In this document: in pieces, positions 36,122 through 44,641 of the stretch | Layout of the letters: the number at the start of each line of letters is the position of its first letter | Position numbering within the stretch: position 1 is the stretch's first letter | DNA from: Bacteroidota bacterium | GTDB taxonomy: Bacteria > Bacteroidota > Bacteroidia > AKYH767-A > 2013-40CM-41-45 | Assembly: GCA_016711505.1 (NCBI GenBank) | Contig: JADJSV010000001.1 | Span: forward strand, 682,001 to 746,000 | DNA length: 64,000 nt | Direction of reading: 5' to 3' | Notes under the pieces: model-generated | What the model was told of the DNA's origin: nothing | What the model saw: the letters and a program-made list of their open reading frames with translations, nothing else | The model's database searches: none | Position numbers and translations under genes: made by a program

Positions 36122-36946
36122 GTGATTTCTTTTCCAAATTGTAAGATCAACATCGGTTTGCACATCACTGAAAAGCGTGCAGATGGATTTCACAATCTGG
36201 AGTCAATCATGACGCCTGTTTTCTGGAATGATATTCTTGAAATTGTAAAAAGTGAAGATGCAAATTCTGAAGTCGAATTCAAATCAACAGGCATCAGGAT
36301 CTTTGGAAATAAAGAAAACAATTTGTGTTCCAAAGCTTACCAGCTTTTAGCAAAAGATTTTTCGTTGCCACCTGTCAAAATACATTTGCATAAGATCATT
36401 CCTATCGGTGCCGGACTGGGCGGTGGTTCATCTGATGCAGCATTTACTCTATCAATCCTTAATTCTCTTTTCAAATTAAATATCAGTGATGAGCAGTTGG
36501 AAAATTACGCTTCTCAGCTGGGAAGTGATTGCCCATTCTTTCTGCGAAACAAAACACTTTTTGCCTATGAAAAAGGTGACAAATTTGAAAATGTAAAAAC
36601 ATCCGGCAAAGAATACACTGTTGTTCTGATCAAACCAAAGGTTCATGTCAATACAACTGAAGCCTATTCGTGGATTAAGCCTGTCAAAAGAAAATCTTCG
36701 TTGAAAGATCTTATCCACCAACCCATCGAAACCTGGAAAGAAACAATTTTCAACGATTTCGAAAATCCTGTCTTCGAAAAATATCCCGCAATAAAAAACA
36801 TCAAAGCCCGTCTCTACAAACTCGGAGCTCTTTATGCAAGTATGAGCGGCAGCGGCTCAACCGTATTCGGAATCTTCAACGACGAGAAACATCTGGATAC
36901 TTATTTCAGGTCGTGTACGATATATCAGGGGAAAATTACAATCTAA
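36122..36946 (+). CDS. ispE: 4-diphosphocytidyl-2-C-methyl-D-erythritol kinase
   Basis: 274 residues from a GTG at 36122 (MISFPNCKINIGLHITEKRA). GHMP kinase motifs: the N-terminal CKINIGLHI substrate strand, the ATP loop PIGAGLGGGSSDAAF and the C-terminal SMSGSGSTVFGIF. IspE phosphorylates CDP-methylerythritol in the MEP pathway, so isoprenoids are made by MEP here. The start is GTG with no better ATG nearby. A perfect family C hairpin begins three bases after the stop. Confidence 0.94.
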   Translation: MISFPNCKINIGLHITEKRADGFHNLESIMTPVFWNDILEIVKSEDANSEVEFKSTGIRIFGNKENNLCSKAYQLLAKDFSLPPVKIHLHKIIPIGAGLGGGSSDAAFTLSILNSLFKLNISDEQLENYASQLGSDCPFFLRNKTLFAYEKGDKFENVKTSGKEYTVVLIKPKVHVNTTEAYSWIKPVKRKSSLKDLIHQPIETWKETIFNDFENPVFEKYPAIKNIKARLYKLGALYASMSGSGSTVFGIFNDEKHLDTYFRSCTIYQGKITI

Positions 36947-36948
36947 TT

Positions 36949-37044
36949 CTGCGGTTTTTCTGCGTATTCTGCGCAATTCTGTTGGAAATGTTAAACTGAT
37001 TTTTCCTCCCGCAGAATTGCGCAGAATACGCAGAAAAACCGCAG
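36949..37044. repeat. Family C perfect 33-base inverted repeat (CTGCG units)
   Basis: 36949-36981 and 37012-37044 are exact reverse complements over 33 bases with a 30-base loop. The arm is built of CTGCGGTTTTT, CTGCGTATT, CTGCGCAATT. It occupies nearly all of the gap between the convergent ispE (stop 36946) and the ChlI-like gene (stop 37049). Confidence 0.93.
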
Positions 37045-37048
37045 AGTT

Positions 37049-38524
37049 TTAATTTTCCTCCCCTTGATTAAACACCGAACTAAACAGATCCTTAAACCTC
37101 AACCCTGAAGTCAAACTGTTTTTACTCAGTAATGAAAACTCAGACAAACCATGCAGAAGAAATTCCATTAGCATCAATTTATCCTGCGGATTCGATTTTG
37201 GGAAATATTTTTTTACAAGATCGGCAAGTCCGGGGACATCATTCAACGCTTTTGTATAATCTTTTTCTGAAGCGTCATTAAGAATATCAATTTCATTTCC
37301 ATTACTGAACCATTCTATGATCTCCAGATATGGATTCGCTTCTTTTTTACGTTTCAGTTTTTCGGGATCAGGGAAATAATTCTTGAACTGAAAACGAATC
37401 GATTTACTGATAAGATTCTGCGCAACGATCATCGCTCCCTCCTGCTCACCTTCGTATACCAATTCAATCTTTCCAGTGATCGAAGGAATAATTCCCCAGA
37501 AATCTGAAATACGGATATGAGTTTTCGATTCACCATTGATGATCATACGTCTTTCTGCTGCAGAAAAAATTGTTTCGTATGCTGATATAGTTAAACGCGC
37601 AGATACTCCACTCTTCGGATCAACGAACTCATTACTCCGTGCTTCAAAGGCAATCTGCTCCAGTAAATTTTCAATCAACTCATGTCCGGTCACATTTTTC
37701 TTCTGCGAATCACTCAATTGTGCTTCCTGCAATGTGATTTCCTTCGAAGTAACAATATCTTTCGGATAATGTGTCAGGATCTGACTTTCAATTCTGTCTT
37801 TCAATGGTGTTACGATCGAACCACGATTTGTATAGTCTTCCGGATTTGCCGTGAATACAAACTGAATATCCAACGGCAATCTTAATTTAAAACCACGAAT
37901 CTGGATATCGCCTTCTTGTAAAATATTAAAGAGCGATACCTGAATTCTTGCTTGCAGATCCGGTAATTCGTTAATTACAAATATTCCTCTGTGCGCTCTT
38001 GGAATCAAGCCAAAATGAATCACGCGTTCATCAGAATAAGGCAACTTCATTGCTGCAGCTTTGATCGGATCAACATCACCAATCAGATCGGCAACAGAAA
38101 CATCAGGCGTTGCAAGCTTTTCAGTATAACGATCACTTCTGTGCATCCATTCAATCTCTGTATCGTCGCCATGCTTTTCGAGTATATCAATCGCTTGTCT
38201 TGATAATGGATTCATCGGGTCATCATTCAACTCTGTTCCTTTGATATAAGGAATATATTCATCCAGCAAATTTGTCATCAGTCTGGCAATTCTTGTTTTC
38301 GCCTGTCCACGAAGTCCAAGCAACAAAATATTGTGTCTGGAAAGAATCGCTCTTTCAATATCAGGAATTACTGTTTCATCAAATGCTTTAATCGAATCAA
38401 AGATCTTCTCCTTCTTCGCTAATTTCACGATCAGATTGGCACGCAACTCTTCTTTGATCGGCTTACTTACATAACCTGAAGCCTTCAACTGACCAAGTGT
38501 TTTTATTTTCAAATATTTTTCCAT
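37049..38524 (-). CDS. AAA+ ATPase, magnesium chelatase ChlI/MoxR-like
   Basis: 491 residues. Walker A variant ILLLGLRGQAKTRIAR (GxxxxAKT), Walker B-type strand IFVINELPDLQ, sensor 1 IQFVFTANPEDYTNRG and the sensor-arginine segment TPLKDRIESQILTHYP. The family remodels partner proteins together with a VWA protein. The VWA gene lies just upstream (22 bases) on the same strand, so the pair probably forms a MoxR/VWA chaperone-like complex rather than a true Mg chelatase; no porphyrin genes are nearby. Confidence 0.9.
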   Translation of the reverse strand: MEKYLKIKTLGQLKASGYVSKPIKEELRANLIVKLAKKEKIFDSIKAFDETVIPDIERAILSRHNILLLGLRGQAKTRIARLMTNLLDEYIPYIKGTELNDDPMNPLSRQAIDILEKHGDDTEIEWMHRSDRYTEKLATPDVSVADLIGDVDPIKAAAMKLPYSDERVIHFGLIPRAHRGIFVINELPDLQARIQVSLFNILQEGDIQIRGFKLRLPLDIQFVFTANPEDYTNRGSIVTPLKDRIESQILTHYPKDIVTSKEITLQEAQLSDSQKKNVTGHELIENLLEQIAFEARSNEFVDPKSGVSARLTISAYETIFSAAERRMIINGESKTHIRISDFWGIIPSITGKIELVYEGEQEGAMIVAQNLISKSIRFQFKNYFPDPEKLKRKKEANPYLEIIEWFSNGNEIDILNDASEKDYTKALNDVPGLADLVKKYFPKSNPQDKLMLMEFLLHGLSEFSLLSKNSLTSGLRFKDLFSSVFNQGEEN

Positions 38525-38546
38525 GTCTTATTGATAACTATTTAAC

Positions 38547-39642
38547 TCAAACTCTTTTTCTTCTGTTCTTTTCGAAATCTTCCAAAACAAATTCTCCTAA
38601 TCCTTTCAAGGATGAATAAAATGCTTTGCCGCCATTCGCTTCACTGAATTCTCTGATAAATGCCCGCAGATATTCATCTTCTGCAACCATAAATGTTGTA
38701 ATAGGAATTTTTAATTTCCTGCAAGCTGAAGCCAGATTCAGACATTTGTTCACGATCTTTCTGTCAAGCCCGAAACTATTTTTATAAAGATTCGCACCTT
38801 CTTTCATTGCAGACGGTTTTCCATCTGTGATCATGAAGATCTGCTTATTGGGATTCTTTCTTCTTCTTAAAATATTCATTCCTAATTCCAAGTCCGGCAA
38901 CTGTGTTCGTATGATATGGTCCAACCTGAAGATAAGGCAAATCCTTCACTTCTATCTGCCAGGCTTCATCACCAAATACAATCACATCCAGAGTGTCTTT
39001 CGGATATCTGGTACGAATTAATTCAGCCAAAGCCATTGCTACTTTTTTTGCAGGAGTGATTCTGTCTTCACCATACAAGATCATCGAATGTGAAATGTCA
39101 ATCATTAATACAGTCGATGTCTGAGTCTTGAATTCTTTTTCATTCACTTCCAGATCACCTTCCATAATATGAAAATCAGAAACACCATGATTGATCTGTG
39201 CGTTACGAATTGAATCGGTCATTGAGATCTGATCAGCAGTATCACCAAAGCGATACTCACGATGATCACTGGTCATCTCATCGCCATTCCCCATAAATTT
39301 CGTCCTGTGATTTCCCGGTCCGGCTTTCTTCAATTTCCCAAACACTTCTTCCAAAGCATTTTTACGAATAGTCTGTTCTGTTTTCGGTGTGATGATATAA
39401 TTTCCCTCACCACCTTCTTCCTTTATATATCCTTTACTTTTAAGGTCATTGATGAAGTCAGCCATTGTGTAATTGTCATCAGTCAGTTTATGCTCTCTGT
39501 CAATTTCATTCAACCAATTCAATGCTTCATAAACATCGCCACTGGTATAATTCAACAATTGCATAAACAATCCAAACAATCTTTCGAATGGATCCTGATT
39601 TTCGTCGCCCGGTAAAAATTTACTGAATCTGTGTCCTAACAT
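38547..39642 (-). CDS. VWA-domain protein, apparent frameshift
   Basis: ATG at 39642 (MLGHRFSKFLPGDENQ); a GTG 15 bases earlier is possible. The first frame has an N-terminal helical region, then the VWA strand TSTVLMIDISHSMILYGED with MIDAS DxSxS (DISHS), and stops after NTVAGLGI. The second frame continues LELGMNILRRRKNPNKQIF, MITDGKPSAMKEG (MIDAS Asp) and ends EKNRRKRV. Dropping one base near 38888-38895 joins them (AGLELGM) into about 364 residues. The VWA domain should bind the partner AAA+ ATPase encoded next. Confidence 0.88.
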
Positions 39643-39782
39643 AGTTTCTTTCCTCACATCAAAGGTAGATAAATGCTTTTATCAAAAGCAACACTTTCAT
39701 CGAGTATCCTGAATAACAAATTCCTTAATAAAAAGTTCATTTTGGCCCTCATTTTACCCTCTTAATTCTTTATCTTTCACCA

Positions 39783-42700
39783 ATGAATGCTTTAAAGATC
39801 TTTAAGTCATCAGCCGGCTCCGGAAAAACCTTCACTTTGGTAAAGGAATACCTCAAACTGGTACTTGCCCATCCGGAAGATTATCGCTCGATACTTGCTA
39901 TTACCTTCACCAACAAGGCTGCTGAAGAAATGAAAAGCCGTATTGTTGAAGCGCTGGTTGAACTTTCTTCCGGAAATAAAAGCTTTTTGCTCACAATGCT
40001 CGAAGAGGATCTTCCCGGTATAAATATTCGCGTGCGTGCAGAAAAATCGTTAAAGAATATTCTCCACGACTACTCTTCTTTTTCAGTCAGCACAATCGAT
40101 AGTTTTTTTCAGAGAATTCTTCGCGCGCTTGCAAGAGAAATTCATCTGCCTTTGAAAATGGAAGTTGAAGTGAGCGCTGATGATGCAATTCTGGCTGTTA
40201 CCGATTCAATATTAAGAGAAGTTGGTTCTGATAAAGATCTTACTGAATGGCTTACTGATCTTGCCCTACAAAAAATGAGTGAAGATAAAGGCTGGAATAT
40301 TGAAAATGATATTGCATTGGTAGCCGGTGAATTATTCAAAGAAGATCATCACAATAAAAAAATTCTTTCGAGAGATGACATCAAACGAATTTACAAAGAT
40401 CTAAGTAACATCCGACGAACTTTTACTTCGAAATTAAAAAAGATCGGAGAAGAAGGTTTAAATATTATTTCAGGTGCCGGATTTTCATTAGACGATTTCT
40501 CTTACAAAGAAGCAGGTGTGGCCGGATATTTTTCAAAAATTGCTAATCCAAAAAACGCCGCTTCATTTCTGGTTACTCCACGGATAGAAAAAGGATTACA
40601 AGACCCTTCAGGTTGGACTTCCAAGAAAAGTGAATTTAAAAAATCAATCGACGATCTTGTCATTTCAAGTCTGCACCCACTATTGCAGAAAGCTGCAACA
40701 ATCGTTGAAAATGAATACAAAGAATATATTACTGCAAACGAAGTTTTAAAAAAGATCTATCTCTTCGGACTTGTAAACGATCTTCAGGACAAATTCCGTG
40801 AGTACAGAAAAGAAAATAATGTCATCCTGCTTTCTGATACAACAAAGTTGTTGGGTGATATGATAGAAGGAAATGACACACCTTTTATCTATGAAAAAAC
40901 GGGAAACCGGTTCAAGCATCTGCTTATCGATGAATTCCAGGATACCGGACTTTTACAATGGAAAAACCTCCTCCCGCTTGTGATGAATGCTCTTGGTAGC
41001 GGGTTCATGACACTGATTGTAGGTGACGCGAAGCAATCCATCTACCGCTGGCGTGGTGGCAATATGAATTTACTGATCCGCGACATTTTTACAGACCTTA
41101 ACAATTTTAAAAGTATTTTCGAGAGAAATGTTCTCGATATGAACTATCGTAGCAAATATGAGATCGTTCATTTCAACAATCAGTTTTTTCTGAATGCGAC
41201 AGAAATTGCGAACGTTCAATTGAACATGAATGATCATCCTGTTCTTGCGCTTGCATATGGTAGCGACCTTGAACAAAAAGTTGCACCAAAAAATAATGAA
41301 AGTGGATATGTTCAAATCAATTATCTTGAATCAGCAGAAAACGAAGAGGATAATGAAGAAGAATTAAAATGGAAAGATGTTGCTCTGAAAAATCTTCTAA
41401 CAGAAATACGACAACAACTTCTCAAAGGATTTTCCTATAGAGACATTGCTATTCTGGTTAGAAAAAATACAGAAGGAAGTGAGATCGCAACTTTTCTTCT
41501 GGCAAATGAAATCGATAAGATCATCAGTCCTGATTCATTGCTGATCACAAGTTCTCCTCGAATAAATTTTGTAGTGAATACACTCCGCTTTCTTGCTGAC
41601 CAGAAAAATGCCATTGCCAGAGCAGAAGTCCTTTATTATTATGCAATGAATATTGCAAATCTGAGTTTCGACAAACACACTTATTTCTCCGATCATAAAA
41701 ATTTCAAATATAATGGTAAGACAGGTAAACACAACACTACTCTCTTCCCACCTGAAAGTCTGAAAGAGTCGAACTTCAATTCAATACTGCCTGAAAGTTT
41801 TACAGCACACCTCACTTACTTAGCCAACCTTCCGATTTACGAGATCAGCGAACAACTTGTAAAGATCTTTGGACTCAATAAAAATCCTGACGCTTTCATT
41901 CAGCGGTTTCAGGATCTCGTTCTTGAATATAATACGGGATTCGATAGCTCACTTGAAGGATTTATCAAATGGTGGGATTCGAGCAAGAAAGTCCGGAACG
42001 CTTCTGTTATCACTCCACAGAATGAAGATGCCATTCAGATAATGACCATTCACAGGTCAAAAGGTTTGCAGTTTCCAATTGTGTTCATGCCATTTTGCGA
42101 CTGGAAACTTACGCCGAAAGCAAATGAATTGATCTGGCTTCAGACCGATCAGCAACCTTTCGATGAACTTGGTAAAACAGCATTATCGTCAACGAAAACT
42201 CTTGAACTGACTCATTACTCAGAAAATTATTACGAAGAAGTCAACCAGACTGCAATTGACAATCTGAATATGCTTTATGTCGCTTTTACCAGAGCAGAAG
42301 ACAAACTGTTTATTTATTGTCCAAAAGACAATCAGAAAGAGTTGACAAGTGTTTCAAAACTGATCAGCCGGACTTGTCATCAGTTAGATCCGAATCAAAT
42401 TGAATCTTTTATTCAAGGCGAAAATTTCATAAAACCGGAAAGAAAACCTTCTGAATCTGAAACTTCATCAAATGAATTAAAAATTTATCCGTCTAATCGT
42501 TGGCAAGACAAACTTTCTCTCTCTTCACATGGCAATGATCTCATTGAAATGATAGAAAAGAAAGATATGTCTAAAGTAAATTATGGAATACTTATTCATG
42601 CCATTCTAGCGGAAGTAAAAGATACAACAGAATTCAAGCACCTGGCAGAAAAATTTGTTTTCGACGGACTGATTACTGAAAATCAAAAATCAACCTTACT

Positions 42701-42992
42701 TGATGAAGTGAACGACATATTAAAAAGCAGCGAGATTGCAGAATTATTCTCCGATCAATTTCAAGTGAAGGCAGAGAAAGAAATCATCTTGCCTTCAGGT
42801 GAAGTTCTTCGTCCCGACCGGGTCATTATTAAAGAAAATGAAGCCATCGTAATTGATTTTAAGAGTGGACAGCCGCACAAAAAACATGAAAATCAAGTGA
42901 CTCAATATGCCGACATTCTGAGAAAAATGGGCTATCAGCCGGTTTCGTCCAAGTTGGTTTATCTCACGAACCGAACTGTTGTCAATGTTTAG
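39783..42992 (+). CDS. AddA/RecB-like UvrD-family helicase-nuclease
   Basis: 1069 residues. SF1 helicase motifs: Walker A SSAGSGKTFTLVKEYL, motif Ia ITFTNKAAEEMK, II LLIDEFQDTG, III VGDAKQSIYRWRGG, V MTIHRSKGLQFPIVF and VI VAFTRAEDKLFI. The C-terminal PD-(D/E)XK nuclease is VLRPDRVIIKEN, AIVIDFKSG, QVTQYADIL. This is the AddA/RecB architecture for double-strand break end processing. The usual AddB partner is not adjacent in this window. The start at 39783 places the P-loop at residue 10, as in relatives. Confidence 0.92.
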   Translation: MNALKIFKSSAGSGKTFTLVKEYLKLVLAHPEDYRSILAITFTNKAAEEMKSRIVEALVELSSGNKSFLLTMLEEDLPGINIRVRAEKSLKNILHDYSSFSVSTIDSFFQRILRALAREIHLPLKMEVEVSADDAILAVTDSILREVGSDKDLTEWLTDLALQKMSEDKGWNIENDIALVAGELFKEDHHNKKILSRDDIKRIYKDLSNIRRTFTSKLKKIGEEGLNIISGAGFSLDDFSYKEAGVAGYFSKIANPKNAASFLVTPRIEKGLQDPSGWTSKKSEFKKSIDDLVISSLHPLLQKAATIVENEYKEYITANEVLKKIYLFGLVNDLQDKFREYRKENNVILLSDTTKLLGDMIEGNDTPFIYEKTGNRFKHLLIDEFQDTGLLQWKNLLPLVMNALGSGFMTLIVGDAKQSIYRWRGGNMNLLIRDIFTDLNNFKSIFERNVLDMNYRSKYEIVHFNNQFFLNATEIANVQLNMNDHPVLALAYGSDLEQKVAPKNNESGYVQINYLESAENEEDNEEELKWKDVALKNLLTEIRQQLLKGFSYRDIAILVRKNTEGSEIATFLLANEIDKIISPDSLLITSSPRINFVVNTLRFLADQKNAIARAEVLYYYAMNIANLSFDKHTYFSDHKNFKYNGKTGKHNTTLFPPESLKESNFNSILPESFTAHLTYLANLPIYEISEQLVKIFGLNKNPDAFIQRFQDLVLEYNTGFDSSLEGFIKWWDSSKKVRNASVITPQNEDAIQIMTIHRSKGLQFPIVFMPFCDWKLTPKANELIWLQTDQQPFDELGKTALSSTKTLELTHYSENYYEEVNQTAIDNLNMLYVAFTRAEDKLFIYCPKDNQKELTSVSKLISRTCHQLDPNQIESFIQGENFIKPERKPSESETSSNELKIYPSNRWQDKLSLSSHGNDLIEMIEKKDMSKVNYGILIHAILAEVKDTTEFKHLAEKFVFDGLITENQKSTLLDEVNDILKSSEIAELFSDQFQVKAEKEIILPSGEVLRPDRVIIKENEAIVIDFKSGQPHKKHENQVTQYADILRKMGYQPVSSKLVYLTNRTVVNV

Positions 42993-43005
42993 GTTTATCT
43001 CAGAA

Positions 43006-43037
43006 TTTGCTATTTCCATGATTATAACTTACGTTTG
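43006..43037 (+). promoter_or_regulatory. Promoter (TTTG-N20-TACGTTTG) of the receiver gene
   Basis: TTTG at 43006-43009 and TACGTTTG at 43030-43037 are 20 bases apart, a good match to the Bacteroidota -33/-7 consensus. The ATG at 43055 is 18 bases downstream of the -7 box. Confidence 0.7.
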
Positions 43038-43054
43038 AGCAGTATTTAAGCACT

Positions 43055-43552
43055 ATGTACACCAACCGCCCACTACAGATAATATTGATCGACGACGATC
43101 CTCAGATGAGAGAAATGTTGAACGATTTCTTTACAGGAAAATATGCTCATTCACATGTCAAAACATTTGCAACAGGTGAAGAAGCTCTCAATACAATTGT
43201 CATAGAACCGAATCTTATTGTTCTTGATTACCATCTTGATTCTTCAGATGCAATGGCGATGAACGGACTTCAGGTTCTGAAAAAACTTAAGGAAAAATAT
43301 CCGCTGGTGCCTGTGATCTTTTTATCAGGACAAGAAAAAGCTGAGGTGGCTGCAAACACTATGAAGTATGGCGCATACGATTATATTGTAAAGAATGAAA
43401 GTGCCTTTCATCGTCTGGAAATTTTATTCAACAACATTTTAGGACATGTTGAACTAAAAAAGAATCTGGGCACTCAGAAATTCTTCAACGGAATTTTAGT
43501 TGCTCTTGTTGTTGCAATGATCATAGCTTTCATCGTTTCTAAAATGTCTTAA
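43055..43552 (+). CDS. Response regulator receiver with C-terminal membrane anchor
   Basis: 165 residues. Complete receiver domain: acidic pocket DDD at 13-15, phospho-acceptor Asp58 (LIVLDYHLD), Ser in FLSGQEK and Lys in YIVKNES. There is no DNA-binding or enzymatic output domain. After a short linker the last about 20 residues are a hydrophobic helix (GILVALVVAMIIAFIV) ending SKMS, predicting a tail-anchored protein with the receiver in the cytoplasm. It has its own good promoter, and the acyltransferase follows after 13 bases. Partner kinase not in the window. Confidence 0.88.
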   Translation: MYTNRPLQIILIDDDPQMREMLNDFFTGKYAHSHVKTFATGEEALNTIVIEPNLIVLDYHLDSSDAMAMNGLQVLKKLKEKYPLVPVIFLSGQEKAEVAANTMKYGAYDYIVKNESAFHRLEILFNNILGHVELKKNLGTQKFFNGILVALVVAMIIAFIVSKMS

Positions 43553-43565
43553 CGACAAATACAAT

Positions 43566-44606
43566 TTGTCCGAAAATCACAGATATAATTTTCTGGATAG
43601 TAGCCGCGGTTTAGCTGCATTTGTAGTCTTATTAGCGCACACGATCAAGACATTTTTACCGGATCACTTTTCTTCTTCATTCGATTTTTTGTGGGACTCA
43701 GAAGCAGCAGTATTGTACTTCTTTATTCTTAGCGGTTTCGTCCTGACAGAATCGGTCAGTAAAATTAAACTGACACCACTCTCCTATTTCAATTTTATTT
43801 GCAAAAGAATTCTGCGAATTTATCCGGTATTTTTAGTCGTTCTTCTGATTACCTTTTTTCTTTTTCCTCTGATCAGTTCACAAAATCACAACTGGCTTTC
43901 TGAGTACTGGAAAAAATCTCCTGATCTATATGACTTGTTCAAACAAGCAATTCTGATCTTCCGGATTCCAAACGATCCTGCTTTACGATTGCTTCCACAT
44001 GACTGGACGCTGTCGATAGAAATTCTGATCTCGCTTGCATTACCATTCCTTGCATGGATTTCAAGGAAAAATTCTTTGTTTCTGATAGTGATAATTATTG
44101 CTGCCGTAAAACTACTTCCAATTGACAATTTCATTTTCGATTTCAGTCTGGGTTGTATAATCTCAACTCAAAAAGAAAAATTGATATCCGGATGGAAAAA
44201 GATTAACTTTTTGGGACACGGTTTTCTGCTTTTTTTGAGTTTGACGATTATTAACCTCGATGCTTTTTTACCGATCGGTCCACAAAATTTGGATGCATTT
44301 ATGATTCATTTCAAAAGCTGGGGTCTGGCAATTTTGCTGATTGCAGTAATTTCTTCAACCGGATTTCAGAATTTGCTTAACAATAAATTTTTGATTTTCC
44401 AGGGAAAAATAAGCTACAGTTTTTACCTGATACATTTTATTCTCATTGCAATTTTATCTCAATTCAACCCGGAAATAAGTTTCCCTTTTGCACTGACAAT
44501 CATTTTTTTGACAACTATAATACTTTCAGCAACAACCTATTATATCATTGAAAAGCCTTGTATTCAAGTTGGTAAAAAGTACTTTACGGGTCAAAAAGGA
44601 CAATAA
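43566..44606 (+). CDS. Acyltransferase 3 family membrane protein (OafA/YrhL-like)
   Basis: 346 residues from a TTG at 43566. Opens with the family signature NFLDSSRGLAAFVVLLAHTI (catalytic His in the first helix), followed by FFILSGFVLTESV and about nine more hydrophobic helices, e.g. ISYSFYLIHFILIAILSQF near the end. These proteins acylate sugars or envelope polymers using cytoplasmic acyl donors. The target is unknown. It lies close behind the membrane-anchored receiver gene, suggesting cotranscription. Confidence 0.88.
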   Translation: MSENHRYNFLDSSRGLAAFVVLLAHTIKTFLPDHFSSSFDFLWDSEAAVLYFFILSGFVLTESVSKIKLTPLSYFNFICKRILRIYPVFLVVLLITFFLFPLISSQNHNWLSEYWKKSPDLYDLFKQAILIFRIPNDPALRLLPHDWTLSIEILISLALPFLAWISRKNSLFLIVIIIAAVKLLPIDNFIFDFSLGCIISTQKEKLISGWKKINFLGHGFLLFLSLTIINLDAFLPIGPQNLDAFMIHFKSWGLAILLIAVISSTGFQNLLNNKFLIFQGKISYSFYLIHFILIAILSQFNPEISFPFALTIIFLTTIILSATTYYIIEKPCIQVGKKYFTGQKGQ

Positions 44607-44612
44607 AATCGC

Positions 44613-44620
44613 TACCTTTG
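44613..44620 (+). promoter_or_regulatory. -7 element (TACCTTTG) of pruA
   Basis: TACCTTTG matches TAnnTTTG, 22 bases before the pruA ATG at 44642. No -33 TTTG at the expected distance. Confidence 0.5.
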
Positions 44621-44641
44621 CAGTCAAAATTTTAAAAAAGT

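Noticed and set aside
37049..39642. True magnesium chelatase (chlorophyll/B12 synthesis)
   Set aside because: No large ChlH/CobN subunit or porphyrin genes nearby. The ATPase-VWA pair fits the general MoxR/VWA chaperone type better.
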